From assembly GCA_900770275.1 (NCBI GenBank), contig CAAGJS010000229.1, positions 1-24,081 of the forward strand: a stretch of DNA of 24,081 bases. Reading direction: 5' to 3'. This document shows positions 1-6,696 of this stretch, in pieces. Source of the stretch: Erysipelotrichaceae bacterium. GTDB taxonomy: Bacteria > Bacillota_I > Bacilli_A > Erysipelotrichales > Erysipelotrichaceae. A model generated the notes under the pieces. It was not told the DNA's origin. It searched no databases and worked only from the letters and a program-made list of their open reading frames with translations. Position numbers and translations under genes: made by a program. The number at the start of each line of letters is the position of its first letter. The stretch's first letter is position 1.

Positions 1-3
1 CAT
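1..3 (-). CDS. Start codon of a divergent gene leaving the window
   Basis: The first three bases read CAT, which is ATG on the minus strand. On that strand it is preceded by GGAGAG about 5 nt upstream, a good ribosome binding site. The rest of the gene lies outside the window, so the product is unknown. Its position, divergent from gatZ, makes it a candidate for another member of the same sugar locus. This is inference only. Confidence 0.35.
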
Positions 4-11
4 TTCTCTCT

Positions 12-44
12 CCAAAAGTGCAACCGCCGCGTTTAATAGCGCAA
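12..44 (-). promoter_or_regulatory. Tandem TTGC half-sites, 21 bp apart, upstream of gatZ
   Basis: On the minus strand TTGCGCTATT (44 to 35) is followed exactly 21 bp later by TTGCACTTTTGG (23 to 12). They agree at 8 of the first 10 positions. The same word pair with the same spacing occurs between the PTS IIB gene and the AraC-family gene. The site overlaps the -35 region of the gatZ promoter. AraC-family proteins commonly bind direct repeats about two helical turns apart, so this is a candidate operator for the regulator encoded at 4966. Binding is inferred. Confidence 0.5.
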
Positions 45-61
45 ACTGCCCTTGCTATAAT
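33..61 (+). promoter_or_regulatory. gatZ promoter (extended -10)
   Basis: TTAATA at 33-38 and TATAAT at 56-61 are separated by 17 bp. The -10 is extended by TGC at 53-55. The core TTGCTATAAT is identical to the one in front of agaS. The ribosome binding site AAAGGAG follows at about 74-80, then the gatZ ATG at 88. Confidence 0.6.
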
Positions 62-87
62 AACTTGAGAAAAGGAGCATTTTCCAT

Positions 88-1410
88 ATGAATGAACATC
101 CTCTCAAACACGTTGTTCGTCTGCAGAAGGAAGGAAAGCAGGTTGGCATCTACTCCGCCTGCACCAGCAGCGAGATTGTTCTGCGCGCATGCATGCAGCG
201 GGCTAAGGAAACCAACTCCGTCCTGCTGATTGAGGCTACCGCAAACCAGGTCGACCAGTATGGCGGCTATACCGGAATGAAGCCGGCTGACTTCATGAAA
301 TTCATTCAGCGCCTTGCTGGCGAAGAAGGAATCCCGATGAGCCAGATCATTCTCGGCGGCGACCATCTCGGCCCGCTGACCTTCACACGCTATAACGAAG
401 ACAAGGCAATGGCTGAGGCGCGTGAACTGATCCGTCAGTTCGTCCTTGCCGGCTTCACCAAGATTCATCTCGATACATCGATGAAGGTCGCTTCCGATGA
501 TCCCAATACCCGACTTTCGGATGAAGTCATCTCCCGCCGCGGCGCAGAACTCGCACAGGTAGCGGAAGATTCCTACAAAGAACTGCTCAAGACCAATCCG
601 AATGCAGTTCATCCGGTTTACATCGTCGGTTCCGAAGTTCCGATTCCAGGCGGCAGTCAGCAGGCTGTTGACACCGGTCTTCAGGTTACCAAGGTAGAAG
701 ACTTCAAGAACACGGTTTCCATCTTCGAAAAGTCGTTCCATGAACATGGACTCGACGAGGCATGGAATCAGGTTGTCGGCTTCGTTGTTCAGCCAGGCGT
801 CGAAGAAAAGGATGCCGGCTGCACACCGTACGATCGTTCCAAGGCTGTGGACCTCATGGCTTCCATTAAGGAATATCCGAACTTTGTCTTTGAAGGCCAC
901 TCCACCGACTATCAGACAAAGTATGCGCTGCGTGAGCTCGTTGAAGATGGCGTCGGGATTCTGAAAGTCGGCCCGGGTCTCTCCTTTGCAGCACGTGAAG
1001 GTCTGTTCGCTCTGGCTTATGCAGAGAAAGAAGTTTTCGCAGATCAGCCTGAGAAGCAGAGCCACTTCATGGAAGTACTTGACGCTGCCATGGTTGCCAA
1101 CCCTGTTTACTATCAGAAGCACTATCACGGCACTCCGGCAGAAATTGCCTACCGCCGCAAGTTCTCCTTCTCCGATCGCAGCCGCTACTACATGCCGACG
1201 GAAGAAGTCAAGAAGGCACAGGAAGTTCTCTTCAACAACTTCAAGGATGGTGTTCCACTGGGCGTTCTGAGTCAGTTCATGCCGCTGGAGTATACGAAGG
1301 TTCGTGAAGGTAAACTCCACAACGAGCCGCTCTCACTGGTCAAGGACCGCGTCATCTACACCGTTGACGAATATCTCTACGCTTCCCATCAGGACGAAAT
1401 CAAGTTCTGA
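88..1410 (+). CDS. gatZ: D-tagatose-1,6-bisphosphate aldolase accessory subunit, GatZ/KbaZ family
   Basis: The 440-residue protein matches the GatZ/KbaZ family (PF08013) in length and motifs: EATANQVDQYGGYTGM at about 49-64, GGDHLGP at 90-96, KIHLDTSM at 125-132 and FEGHSTDY at about 270. In enterobacteria this TIM-barrel-like subunit is needed for full activity and stability of the class II aldolase GatY/KbaY, which cleaves tagatose-1,6-bisphosphate to glyceraldehyde-3-P and dihydroxyacetone-P. Start: ATG at 88 with AAAGGAG 7 nt upstream, behind a clear promoter. It is monocistronic here, ending at a strong terminator. Its catalytic partner is not in the window and may lie to the left or elsewhere. 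The other genes of the locus support a role in GalNAc/galactosamine breakdown. Whether it could act alone cannot be judged from sequence. Confidence 0.9.
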   Translation: MNEHPLKHVVRLQKEGKQVGIYSACTSSEIVLRACMQRAKETNSVLLIEATANQVDQYGGYTGMKPADFMKFIQRLAGEEGIPMSQIILGGDHLGPLTFTRYNEDKAMAEARELIRQFVLAGFTKIHLDTSMKVASDDPNTRLSDEVISRRGAELAQVAEDSYKELLKTNPNAVHPVYIVGSEVPIPGGSQQAVDTGLQVTKVEDFKNTVSIFEKSFHEHGLDEAWNQVVGFVVQPGVEEKDAGCTPYDRSKAVDLMASIKEYPNFVFEGHSTDYQTKYALRELVEDGVGILKVGPGLSFAAREGLFALAYAEKEVFADQPEKQSHFMEVLDAAMVANPVYYQKHYHGTPAEIAYRRKFSFSDRSRYYMPTEEVKKAQEVLFNNFKDGVPLGVLSQFMPLEYTKVREGKLHNEPLSLVKDRVIYTVDEYLYASHQDEIKF

Positions 1411-1433
1411 TCAGAGAATCATTGCAAGTATTT

Positions 1434-1482
1434 AAAAATATCCGGTACAGTTCAGAAATGAACCATGCCGGATATTTCTTTT
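1434..1482. terminator. Bidirectional terminator between gatZ and the convergent gene
   Basis: The stem AAATATCCGG (1436-1445) pairs with CCGGATATTT (1468-1477), and an inner GTTCA/TGAAC stem closes a GAAA loop. A T-rich tail follows on the plus strand (TTTCTTTT), and A5 before the stem gives a T-run on the minus strand. It can serve both converging genes. Confidence 0.85.
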
Positions 1483-1497
1483 CTCAAAACCAATGCA

Positions 1498-2199
1498 TCA
1501 TACACGCGTTTTCAGCAGAAGGTCGAGATCTCCAGTCTTCTGAATATTCTCCACAACCTCATGCGACTTCGTATTGCGCAGCTTTCCCTCCGCCTTTTCA
1601 AGCGCAAGCTTTGCCTGCTTCTTATCGTCCCGCAGATAATACGACTGCGCAGCCCGGAAATAGCAGACACCGGAAGGAATATCGTCCTGCAGATTACGTG
1701 CCTTCTCCATCAGCTCACCTGCGTACTTACCATCTTTCTCAACATAGATGGTTTCAAGATACTGCGCCTCCTGCAGAGATTCCTTGTAACGTTCCTTTGC
1801 CTTCTTTGGAAGTTCTTTATACAGACTGTTCATCTGCGTATAGATTTCCTTGACAGGCATATAGTCCTGCATATCAATACGATAGAGCATCTCTTTCTGC
1901 AGAACCAGGAAACGATCCGCATCCCGCAGCTTTTCCTTCGCGGCTTCCGAAAAGATCCGATCAAGAGCGTCTTTATCGTCCTTAACAAGATAAGCGTCAA
2001 TCTTCATCAGGGTACGCATCTTCTTTGAGAAGAAGAACTTTGCCGCTCTTGTGTCAAGCTCCTTCAGATACGCATCCGCATTGCCCTGCCGGTACAGAAG
2101 GATCGAAAGATAGGCGATTTCACGCTGCGAGTAAAAGAAATAAGCCACGAACACAGCGGCACCGCAGATCACCAGGATCCAGAATAAAGTCCAGTTCAT
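1498..2199 (-). CDS. Membrane-anchored helical repeat protein, unknown function
   Basis: 233 residues. The start is the ATG at 2199 with GGGGGT 7 nt upstream. A longer reading frame to 2355 would run through the divergent gene and is not used. Residues 2-22 form one hydrophobic segment (NWTLFWILVICGAAVFVAYFF), so the protein is probably an N-terminally anchored single-pass protein. Residues 23-233 are charged and strongly helical, with spaced aromatic and small residues as in TPR-like repeats (for example residues 180-215, with CYFRAAQSYYLRDDKKQA). I recognise no named family. It diverges from the 73-residue membrane protein at 2290 across a 90-bp region with a perfect palindrome, so the two may be co-regulated. 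The TPR-like fold is inference. Confidence 0.75.
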   Translation of the reverse strand: MNWTLFWILVICGAAVFVAYFFYSQREIAYLSILLYRQGNADAYLKELDTRAAKFFFSKKMRTLMKIDAYLVKDDKDALDRIFSEAAKEKLRDADRFLVLQKEMLYRIDMQDYMPVKEIYTQMNSLYKELPKKAKERYKESLQEAQYLETIYVEKDGKYAGELMEKARNLQDDIPSGVCYFRAAQSYYLRDDKKQAKLALEKAEGKLRNTKSHEVVENIQKTGDLDLLLKTRV

Positions 2200-2245
2200 A
2201 AATACCCCCAATAAACTCAAACCTTCCACAACTAAAAACTTCTGA

Positions 2246-2263
2246 TTCAATGGTACCATTGAA
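2246..2263. promoter_or_regulatory. Perfect 18-bp palindrome in a divergent promoter region
   Basis: TTCAATGG-TA-CCATTGAA is perfectly self-complementary and lies in the centre of the 90-bp gap between two divergent membrane-protein genes. It also contains TGGTACCAT, which resembles an extended -10, on each strand. It is most simply an operator for a dimeric repressor, or a shared symmetric promoter core. No matching copy was noticed elsewhere in the window. Confidence 0.55.
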
Positions 2264-2289
2264 CTGCAGAAACGAAATAAGGAGATCAA

Positions 2290-2511
2290 ATGACAACATC
2301 TATCGTTACGGCAGTCGTTGTGATTGCCATCGCAGTTCTGCTTTACGTCCGTCACCAGTCACAGCTGAAGAAGAAAGCAAAAACCGGAGATTACCACATT
2401 CCTCTCAGCGATGATATTCAGAAAACCTACTTTGATGAATACGAAAAGGAACAGGCAGAGAAGAAAGCAGAAGCCGCAGATGACTCTGAAACAAAAGAAG
2501 GAAATATGTAA
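2290..2511 (+). CDS. Small single-pass membrane protein, unknown function
   Basis: 73 residues, with ATG at 2290 preceded by AAGGAG at 7 nt. Residues 3-20 are a hydrophobic segment (SIVTAVVVIAIAVLLYV). A basic stretch follows (residues 22-31), then an acidic and lysine-rich tail (residues 38-73). This fits an N-out, C-in single-span protein with a cytoplasmic tail by the positive-inside rule. It ends just before a hairpin terminator. No family recognised. The strong ribosome binding site, own terminator and palindromic promoter region argue that it is a real gene. Confidence 0.75.
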   Translation: MTTSIVTAVVVIAIAVLLYVRHQSQLKKKAKTGDYHIPLSDDIQKTYFDEYEKEQAEKKAEAADDSETKEGNM

Positions 2512-2512
2512 G

Positions 2513-2556
2513 AAAAAAGCAGGGCAACGGTAATTAACCGCAGCACCTGCTTTTCT
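2513..2556. terminator. Bidirectional terminator
   Basis: AAAAAAGCAGG (2513-2523) pairs with CCTGCTTTTCTT (2546-2557) around an inner GGT/ACC stem. T-rich tails occur on both strands. It separates the convergent 73-residue gene and the PTS IID gene. Confidence 0.8.
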
Positions 2557-2568
2557 TGTGTCAGAATC

Positions 2569-3432
2569 TCAGCTGTGCCAAGGAACGTGCACCAGAGCGG
2601 TATACGAACCGGACCAGATACCGAACATGCAGCCGACGATACCGATGACCAGAAGCAGAAGAATGCACTTGGAAGCACTCCAGCCCTTCTTCTTGATCAG
2701 GTTGTAGCACATCAGCGTGAGAGCCAGCGGAATCATTGCCGGCAGAATGCCATCGAGCAGAGCTGCCAGGTCAACCGTGGACTCACCGTTCGGGATAACC
2801 ATTCCAAGGGACGTAGCGCCATAGTTGCAGGTCAGAGCACCGACAACGAAGACACCGAGCAGCGAAGCAGCGTGAGTGAATTCACGTGCATTCGCCGTCA
2901 GGACTTCGATTGCCTTGGTTCCCATATCATAGGACCAGTACATCAGCCAGTAACGCAGAGCCATCTGTACGCCGAAGGTAATGATGAAGTACAGGATCGG
3001 ACCAGCCATGCTGCCGGAAATAGCCATGTTAGCCGTAATACCAGCAGTAACCGGAACCAGTGTGAACCAGAACAGTGCATCACCGATGCCGCCCAGAGGG
3101 CCCATCGCAGCAACACGTACGGCACGGATCGAGTTGATGTCAGCCTTCTGCTGTTCCATCGACAGGACGATACCCATAACGAATGTTACGAGGAACGGAT
3201 GTGTGTTGAAGAACTCAAGGTTATGAGTCATGGACTTGGAAAGATCTTCCTTGTTGGTGTGAATCTTCTCAAGACCCGGAAGAATAGCCCACAGCCAGCC
3301 CGCTGCCTGCATACGCTCGTAGTTGAACGATGCCTGCAGGTTCATGGACCGCCAGACCATCTTGTTAAGAGTTGCCTTATCCAGCTGAGGAGCCGGTGTC
3401 AAATCTGTATAGTGCAGTGCATCAGATGCCAT
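2569..3432 (-). CDS. PTS mannose/sorbose-family transporter subunit IID
   Basis: The 287-residue membrane subunit carries the IID hallmark near its N terminus (RSMNLQASFNYERMQAAG at about 28-45), then GLEKIH, and hydrophobic segments in the C-terminal half. With IIC it forms the membrane channel of a mannose-family PTS permease. Start: ATG at 3432 with GGAGG 8 nt upstream. A GTG at 3441 in the same frame overlaps that ribosome binding site and is less likely. It overlaps the end of IIC by 11 nt, which implies translational coupling. The aga context suggests N-acetylgalactosamine or galactosamine as substrate; specificity cannot be read from this subunit alone. Confidence 0.92.
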   Translation of the reverse strand: MASDALHYTDLTPAPQLDKATLNKMVWRSMNLQASFNYERMQAAGWLWAILPGLEKIHTNKEDLSKSMTHNLEFFNTHPFLVTFVMGIVLSMEQQKADINSIRAVRVAAMGPLGGIGDALFWFTLVPVTAGITANMAISGSMAGPILYFIITFGVQMALRYWLMYWSYDMGTKAIEVLTANAREFTHAASLLGVFVVGALTCNYGATSLGMVIPNGESTVDLAALLDGILPAMIPLALTLMCYNLIKKKGWSASKCILLLLVIGIVGCMFGIWSGSYTALVHVPWHS

Positions 3433-4207
3433 CTTCGTCACCTCCGCTCGTTGTGATGTTCTTGATCTTGACGTTCATAGTGTAATCATAGATTGCAATC
3501 GCCACGCCGATGAATGCCGTGAGAAGCAGGGTTGCACCAGAAGTAGCGCTGACATTGCCAAGCAGAGCAGCAGCTGCGAAACCAGCCAGGTAAATACCCC
3601 ACATATCATCAGCAAGCATGATCTTCAGCAGAACCGCGAAACCTACATAACGCATCATTCCGCCGGCAACACCGAGACCGCCCATGAACCAGCTAGCCTT
3701 CTCAGAGAAAGCGTTCAGAGCTGTTCCAGCAGCTTCGCCGCCTACATAAGCAACGATAGCGAGAATTGCAAACAGAGTTCCGAGGAAGCACATAGAGATG
3801 AGGTTGACCTGTGTGATTCCCTTCGGATTAGCTTCTGCTGCAGCCTTATCCGCACGAGCCATCATTCCCGACATGAATGTGAATGTCAGGGTAACAGCGT
3901 ACTGGCCGAACAGCGAGAAGACGACGGCGAGACCAAGAGCCTGGTCTACCGGAAGCTGAGACTTAACGGCAAAGATCATTGCTACGACACCGCCAAGAAC
4001 TGCGTTAGGCGGCTGAGCACCACCGACCGGCATGTTGCCGACCATCATGAGCTCGTAGGTTCCGCCTACGACCAATCCGGTCTTTACATCGCCGAGAATT
4101 GCGCCGATAATCGGGCAAGCAATAATCGGACGATAGAGCAGCTCGGTCAGTGAGAACTGATCAATTGCGAAGATGAATGTTACAATCGCCAATAAAACGA
4201 CCTGCAT
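3422..4207 (-). CDS. PTS mannose/sorbose-family transporter subunit IIC
   Basis: The 261-residue polytopic membrane protein has the IIC-family segment GNMPVGGAQPPNAVLGG (about 57-73) and several hydrophobic spans. It is the other half of the translocation unit. The ATG at 4207 is preceded by GGGAGG. It lies 58 nt behind IIB and overlaps IID, giving the operon order IIB-IIC-IID. IIA is encoded separately, 1.5 kb away behind the AraC-family gene, so the four PTS components are split over two transcription units. The substrate is inferred from context. Confidence 0.93.
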   Translation of the reverse strand: MQVVLLAIVTFIFAIDQFSLTELLYRPIIACPIIGAILGDVKTGLVVGGTYELMMVGNMPVGGAQPPNAVLGGVVAMIFAVKSQLPVDQALGLAVVFSLFGQYAVTLTFTFMSGMMARADKAAAEANPKGITQVNLISMCFLGTLFAILAIVAYVGGEAAGTALNAFSEKASWFMGGLGVAGGMMRYVGFAVLLKIMLADDMWGIYLAGFAAAALLGNVSATSGATLLLTAFIGVAIAIYDYTMNVKIKNITTSGGDEDGI

Positions 4208-4265
4208 TGATTAATCCTCCCTTTCTCCTGAGTTTGAAGCTGTAAAACGATGGCTGTCCAGCATA

Positions 4266-4748
4266 TTACTGGAACAGCTTATTGAGATCCTCCGCAGGTT
4301 CCTGCGGAACACGACGGATCTCCAGTTCAACACCAAGTTCCTGAAGCTTACGGAATGCAGCGACATCCTCATCATTGACTGCAACCGAGCCCACTACCTG
4401 GCGTTTCCCCTCTGCCATATGCATATTTCCGATGTTGACCTTCTTGATCGGAACACCGCCCTCAACAAGTTTGAGGACATCTTCCGGAGTCTCGCAGACC
4501 AGGAAAATATGCTGCTTGGGCGATGCCTTGCCGATCGTATCGATCGTCTTCTGGATCGTCCAGTAACGTGTCTGGGCGTAGGACGGTGCTGCCATGTCCA
4601 TCAGACCCTGACGAAGCTTGTTTCCGGCAACCTCATCATTGGCTACCAGAATCAGATTTGCATTGATTGATCCGGTCCACTGCGTAGCGACCTGACCATG
4701 GATAAGACGATTGTCAATACGGCACAAAACAATATCGGGTGTTCCCAT
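4266..4748 (-). CDS. PTS mannose/sorbose-family subunit IIB
   Basis: The 160-residue cytoplasmic phosphocarrier has the family signature RIDNRLIHGQV at 10-20. His17 is the expected phosphorylation site; it receives phosphate from IIA and passes it to the incoming sugar. The length is normal for the family. The ATG at 4748 is preceded by AAGGAG. It is the first gene of the IIB-IIC-IID operon and diverges from the AraC-family regulator across 217 bp containing the tandem TTGCATTTT repeats. Together with agaS and the deacetylase, this points to an AgaV/AgaB-type transporter for an acetylated or free galactosamine. Confidence 0.92.
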   Translation of the reverse strand: MGTPDIVLCRIDNRLIHGQVATQWTGSINANLILVANDEVAGNKLRQGLMDMAAPSYAQTRYWTIQKTIDTIGKASPKQHIFLVCETPEDVLKLVEGGVPIKKVNIGNMHMAEGKRQVVGSVAVNDEDVAAFRKLQELGVELEIRRVPQEPAEDLNKLFQ

Positions 4749-4783
4749 AAAACAATGCTCCTTCCTATGATTCTTCTTTTCTC

Positions 4784-4799
4784 AGCGGAAGTAACCGCT
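4784..4799. repeat. Short inverted repeat in the IIB leader
   Basis: AGCGG (4784-4788) and CCGCT (4795-4799) form a 5-bp inverted repeat with a 6-nt loop, 35-50 nt before the IIB start. The word AGCGGTT recurs just before the AraC-family start codon (about 4956-4962). It could be a leader hairpin or a protein site. The evidence is weak. Confidence 0.3.
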
Positions 4800-4840
4800 T
4801 TCTCATGCATTCATACTAGTCCTCTCTGTTTTTCCGGTCT

Positions 4841-4873
4841 TTGCATTTTCGGTGATATGTGTTGCATTTTTTG
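4841..4873 (+). promoter_or_regulatory. Tandem TTGCATTTT half-sites, 21 bp apart
   Basis: TTGCATTTTCGG (4841-4852) and TTGCATTTTTTG (4862-4873) are direct repeats whose starts differ by exactly 21 bp, two turns of B-DNA. They lie between the divergent PTS IIB gene and the AraC-family regulator gene. AraC-family proteins use two helix-turn-helix motifs per monomer and often bind such directly repeated sites. Similar pairs or single copies lie upstream of gatZ and of agaS/nagA. Binding by the neighbouring regulator is inferred. Confidence 0.6.
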
Positions 4874-4965
4874 TTTCTGATTTTTTTAGGAATATCCAAT
4901 CGTGAGCTTTGTGGGAAATTGTGGTATCTTTTGAATAGTGTATTTTTTATAAGTGAGCGGTTCTT

Positions 4966-6141
4966 ATGTATAACAAAACATCCAGTTCCGTTTTTCTGCC
5001 TTATGGAAATGTTGTTGAAAAGATTCCGGACGGCCTCGAAAAGAAAGAATTAACGATCTACGACGATAAGGTTGTCTTTCTTGATTCTTATGACAGTGAC
5101 ATTTATATCGAGCCGATGGAAGGTATGGCCCTGCTGCGCATTGTTAAGAATCCTCAGCTTGATACCCCGGATAACTTTGCCATTCACCGTAACATCCGCA
5201 TTAAACATGGCTGCTGGTTCCGCATTGTCCCAATGTCGGATTACATTGTCTTCCATCTATATGTTTCACCAGGAGCTCAGAAAGAACGTTACAAACTGCC
5301 GGAGCCGATTCTCTATCATCACATCGTTCCGACCACGACAGTCCGGGAAATCATCGCCTTCTATTATGTTGTCAAACGGCCGCACTACCATTTCACGGGC
5401 GAAGTCAGCCGCTACTATGAACTCACCTATGTTGATCACGGTTCCCTGATGACCACGGTTGATCAGAAGCCTTATGAAATTCAGGCACAGCAGGCAATGA
5501 TCTACGGGCCAGGCCAGTTTCATGACCAAAGTGTCTCCTCGACTGACTCCTGTTCCTATCTCACCGTTATTTTCAAAATGGATAAGCCCCTTCCGACAAA
5601 CATGCTGAACAACGTATTTGTCTGCAGCCGTCGCAGCCTGAACGTCATCAACAACTTTGTTTCCGGATCGGACTATCATGACTATCTCAGCAGCGACGTC
5701 ATGATCGCCGCCCTGCAGTTCTTCCTTGTCGATCTTGCCGCCAGCATTGTTCCAAGAAAAGAGAAAGCGGCGCCAAAGCCAATTTCTCCAATCAATCAGC
5801 ACTTTGAAGACCGGCTGCTGGAAGAAATCATCCAGTATATCAACGAGCATCTCAATGAACCGCTGCCCGTCGATCAGATCTGTCATCGCTTCTCGATTTC
5901 GCGCAGCACGCTGCAGAACCTCTTCAAGAACAATCTGCAGATTGCTCCGAAGCAGTACATTAATAACGCAAAGCTCAACCGCAGCCGTGCCATGATCCGC
6001 AAGGGTGACATGACAATATCCGAAATCGCCGAAAAGCTCGGCTTCACTTCCATTCACTACTTCTCACGCAAGTTCACTGCCAGCTATGGTATTACACCAA
6101 GTGAATTTGCCCGCAAGATTTATACTTCTTCCGATGATTAA
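4966..6141 (+). CDS. AraC-family transcriptional regulator with N-terminal cupin-like domain
   Basis: 391 residues. The C-terminal 110 residues contain the two helix-turn-helix motifs of AraC/XylS proteins: first at about 300-323 (VDQICHRFSISRSTLQNLF), second at about 350-372 (ISEIAEKLGFTSIHYFSRKF), ending with the typical YGITPSEFA. Residues about 125-205 resemble a cupin sugar-sensing domain (YHFTGE, YELTYVDHGSL, YGPGQFHDQ). A further N-terminal region (1-120) is unassigned. It is probably the local activator or repressor of the GalNAc genes, sitting between the two PTS units on the opposite strand. Known aga regulators are usually DeoR- or GntR-type, so an AraC-type one is less usual. The ribosome binding site before the ATG at 4966 is weak (GTGAGCGG). 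Confidence 0.9.
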   Translation: MYNKTSSSVFLPYGNVVEKIPDGLEKKELTIYDDKVVFLDSYDSDIYIEPMEGMALLRIVKNPQLDTPDNFAIHRNIRIKHGCWFRIVPMSDYIVFHLYVSPGAQKERYKLPEPILYHHIVPTTTVREIIAFYYVVKRPHYHFTGEVSRYYELTYVDHGSLMTTVDQKPYEIQAQQAMIYGPGQFHDQSVSSTDSCSYLTVIFKMDKPLPTNMLNNVFVCSRRSLNVINNFVSGSDYHDYLSSDVMIAALQFFLVDLAASIVPRKEKAAPKPISPINQHFEDRLLEEIIQYINEHLNEPLPVDQICHRFSISRSTLQNLFKNNLQIAPKQYINNAKLNRSRAMIRKGDMTISEIAEKLGFTSIHYFSRKFTASYGITPSEFARKIYTSSDD

Positions 6142-6179
6142 AAGAAGCTGTGCCCCCATCAGGAGCACAGTTTCTTTTT
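6141..6179. terminator. Bidirectional terminator between AraC-family gene and PTS IIA
   Basis: AAAGAAGCTGTGC (6141-6153) pairs with GCACAGTTTCTTT (6164-6176). T5 follows on the plus strand, and a TTTT tail exists on the minus strand. It can end both converging genes, and its stem begins at the AraC-family stop codon. Confidence 0.8.
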
Positions 6180-6220
6180 GTATCAATATGAATCAATGAA
6201 ATGATCGGCTGAACCGCAGC

Positions 6221-6667
6221 TCAGATACCTTCGCCGTCTTCCGGCTCCTCATGAACCGGCTCGTGATATACGTAATGAACCGGCAGCGTCTTTCCAGTTT
6301 CAACGATCTGATCTGCAAATTCATCAACAGAGGCATCCGTAAAGGTGCGGCTCATATTTGCCTCAATGAGCATGCCCAGGTTAGTACCCGAAACAACGGC
6401 AATCTTCGGTCCCTTGAGCGTCATCGAAAGCTCAGCCGAAATCTTGAATGGCGAACCGCCGGTCAGATCCGTGAACACAAGGATCCCTTCCTTGCAGCCG
6501 CTCAGCTTTTCAAAAGCAGCTTTCAGCTTGGCCTCAAGGTCTTCGCTCGAATCTGTCGGCAGGAAATCAACTGCCTCATAATTCTCCGGCTCACCGGCAA
6601 TCAGCTTTACCGAGCTGGTGAGACCGCTGGCAAAATTGCCATGTCCCGTAACAACAATTCCAATCAT
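6221..6667 (-). CDS. PTS mannose-family subunit IIA
   Basis: The 148-residue protein is of the EIIA-Man type. The N terminus MIGIVVTGHGNF contains His9, the expected site phosphorylated by HPr, and FTDLTGGSPF at about 86-95 is a second family signature. It is a cytoplasmic phosphocarrier that passes phosphate to IIB. The ATG at 6667 has GGAG about 9 nt upstream. It lies 29 nt behind agaS in the same direction, so the two form an operon (agaS-IIA), separate from IIB-IIC-IID. The C-terminal tail (HEPVHEEPEDGEGI) is acidic. Confidence 0.93.
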   Translation of the reverse strand: MIGIVVTGHGNFASGLTSSVKLIAGEPENYEAVDFLPTDSSEDLEAKLKAAFEKLSGCKEGILVFTDLTGGSPFKISAELSMTLKGPKIAVVSGTNLGMLIEANMSRTFTDASVDEFADQIVETGKTLPVHYVYHEPVHEEPEDGEGI

Positions 6668-6696
6668 CTATTTTCTCCTGTCGATCGATCAGTCAA

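Noticed and set aside
55..1320. Long minus-strand open frame opposite gatZ
   Set aside because: It is antisense to a clear family match, has no ribosome binding site or recognisable motifs, and is explained by codon bias of the real gene.
2200..2355. N-terminal extension of the 233-residue protein to 2355
   Set aside because: It would cross the divergent gene's start and the palindromic promoter region; the ATG at 2199 has a good ribosome binding site and begins directly with a transmembrane span.
3433..3441. GTG start for PTS IID at 3441
   Set aside because: The codon lies within the Shine-Dalgarno region of the ATG at 3432, which has ideal spacing.
4929..4940. TTTTGAATAGTG shared with the MATE upstream region (minus strand near 22991-23002)
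   Set aside because: Many 12-base matches are expected by chance in 24 kb; there is no spacing or partner site in common.
4859..5053. 64-residue plus-strand frame before and into the AraC-family gene
   Set aside because: Out of frame with the regulator, no ribosome binding site, covers the promoter region.
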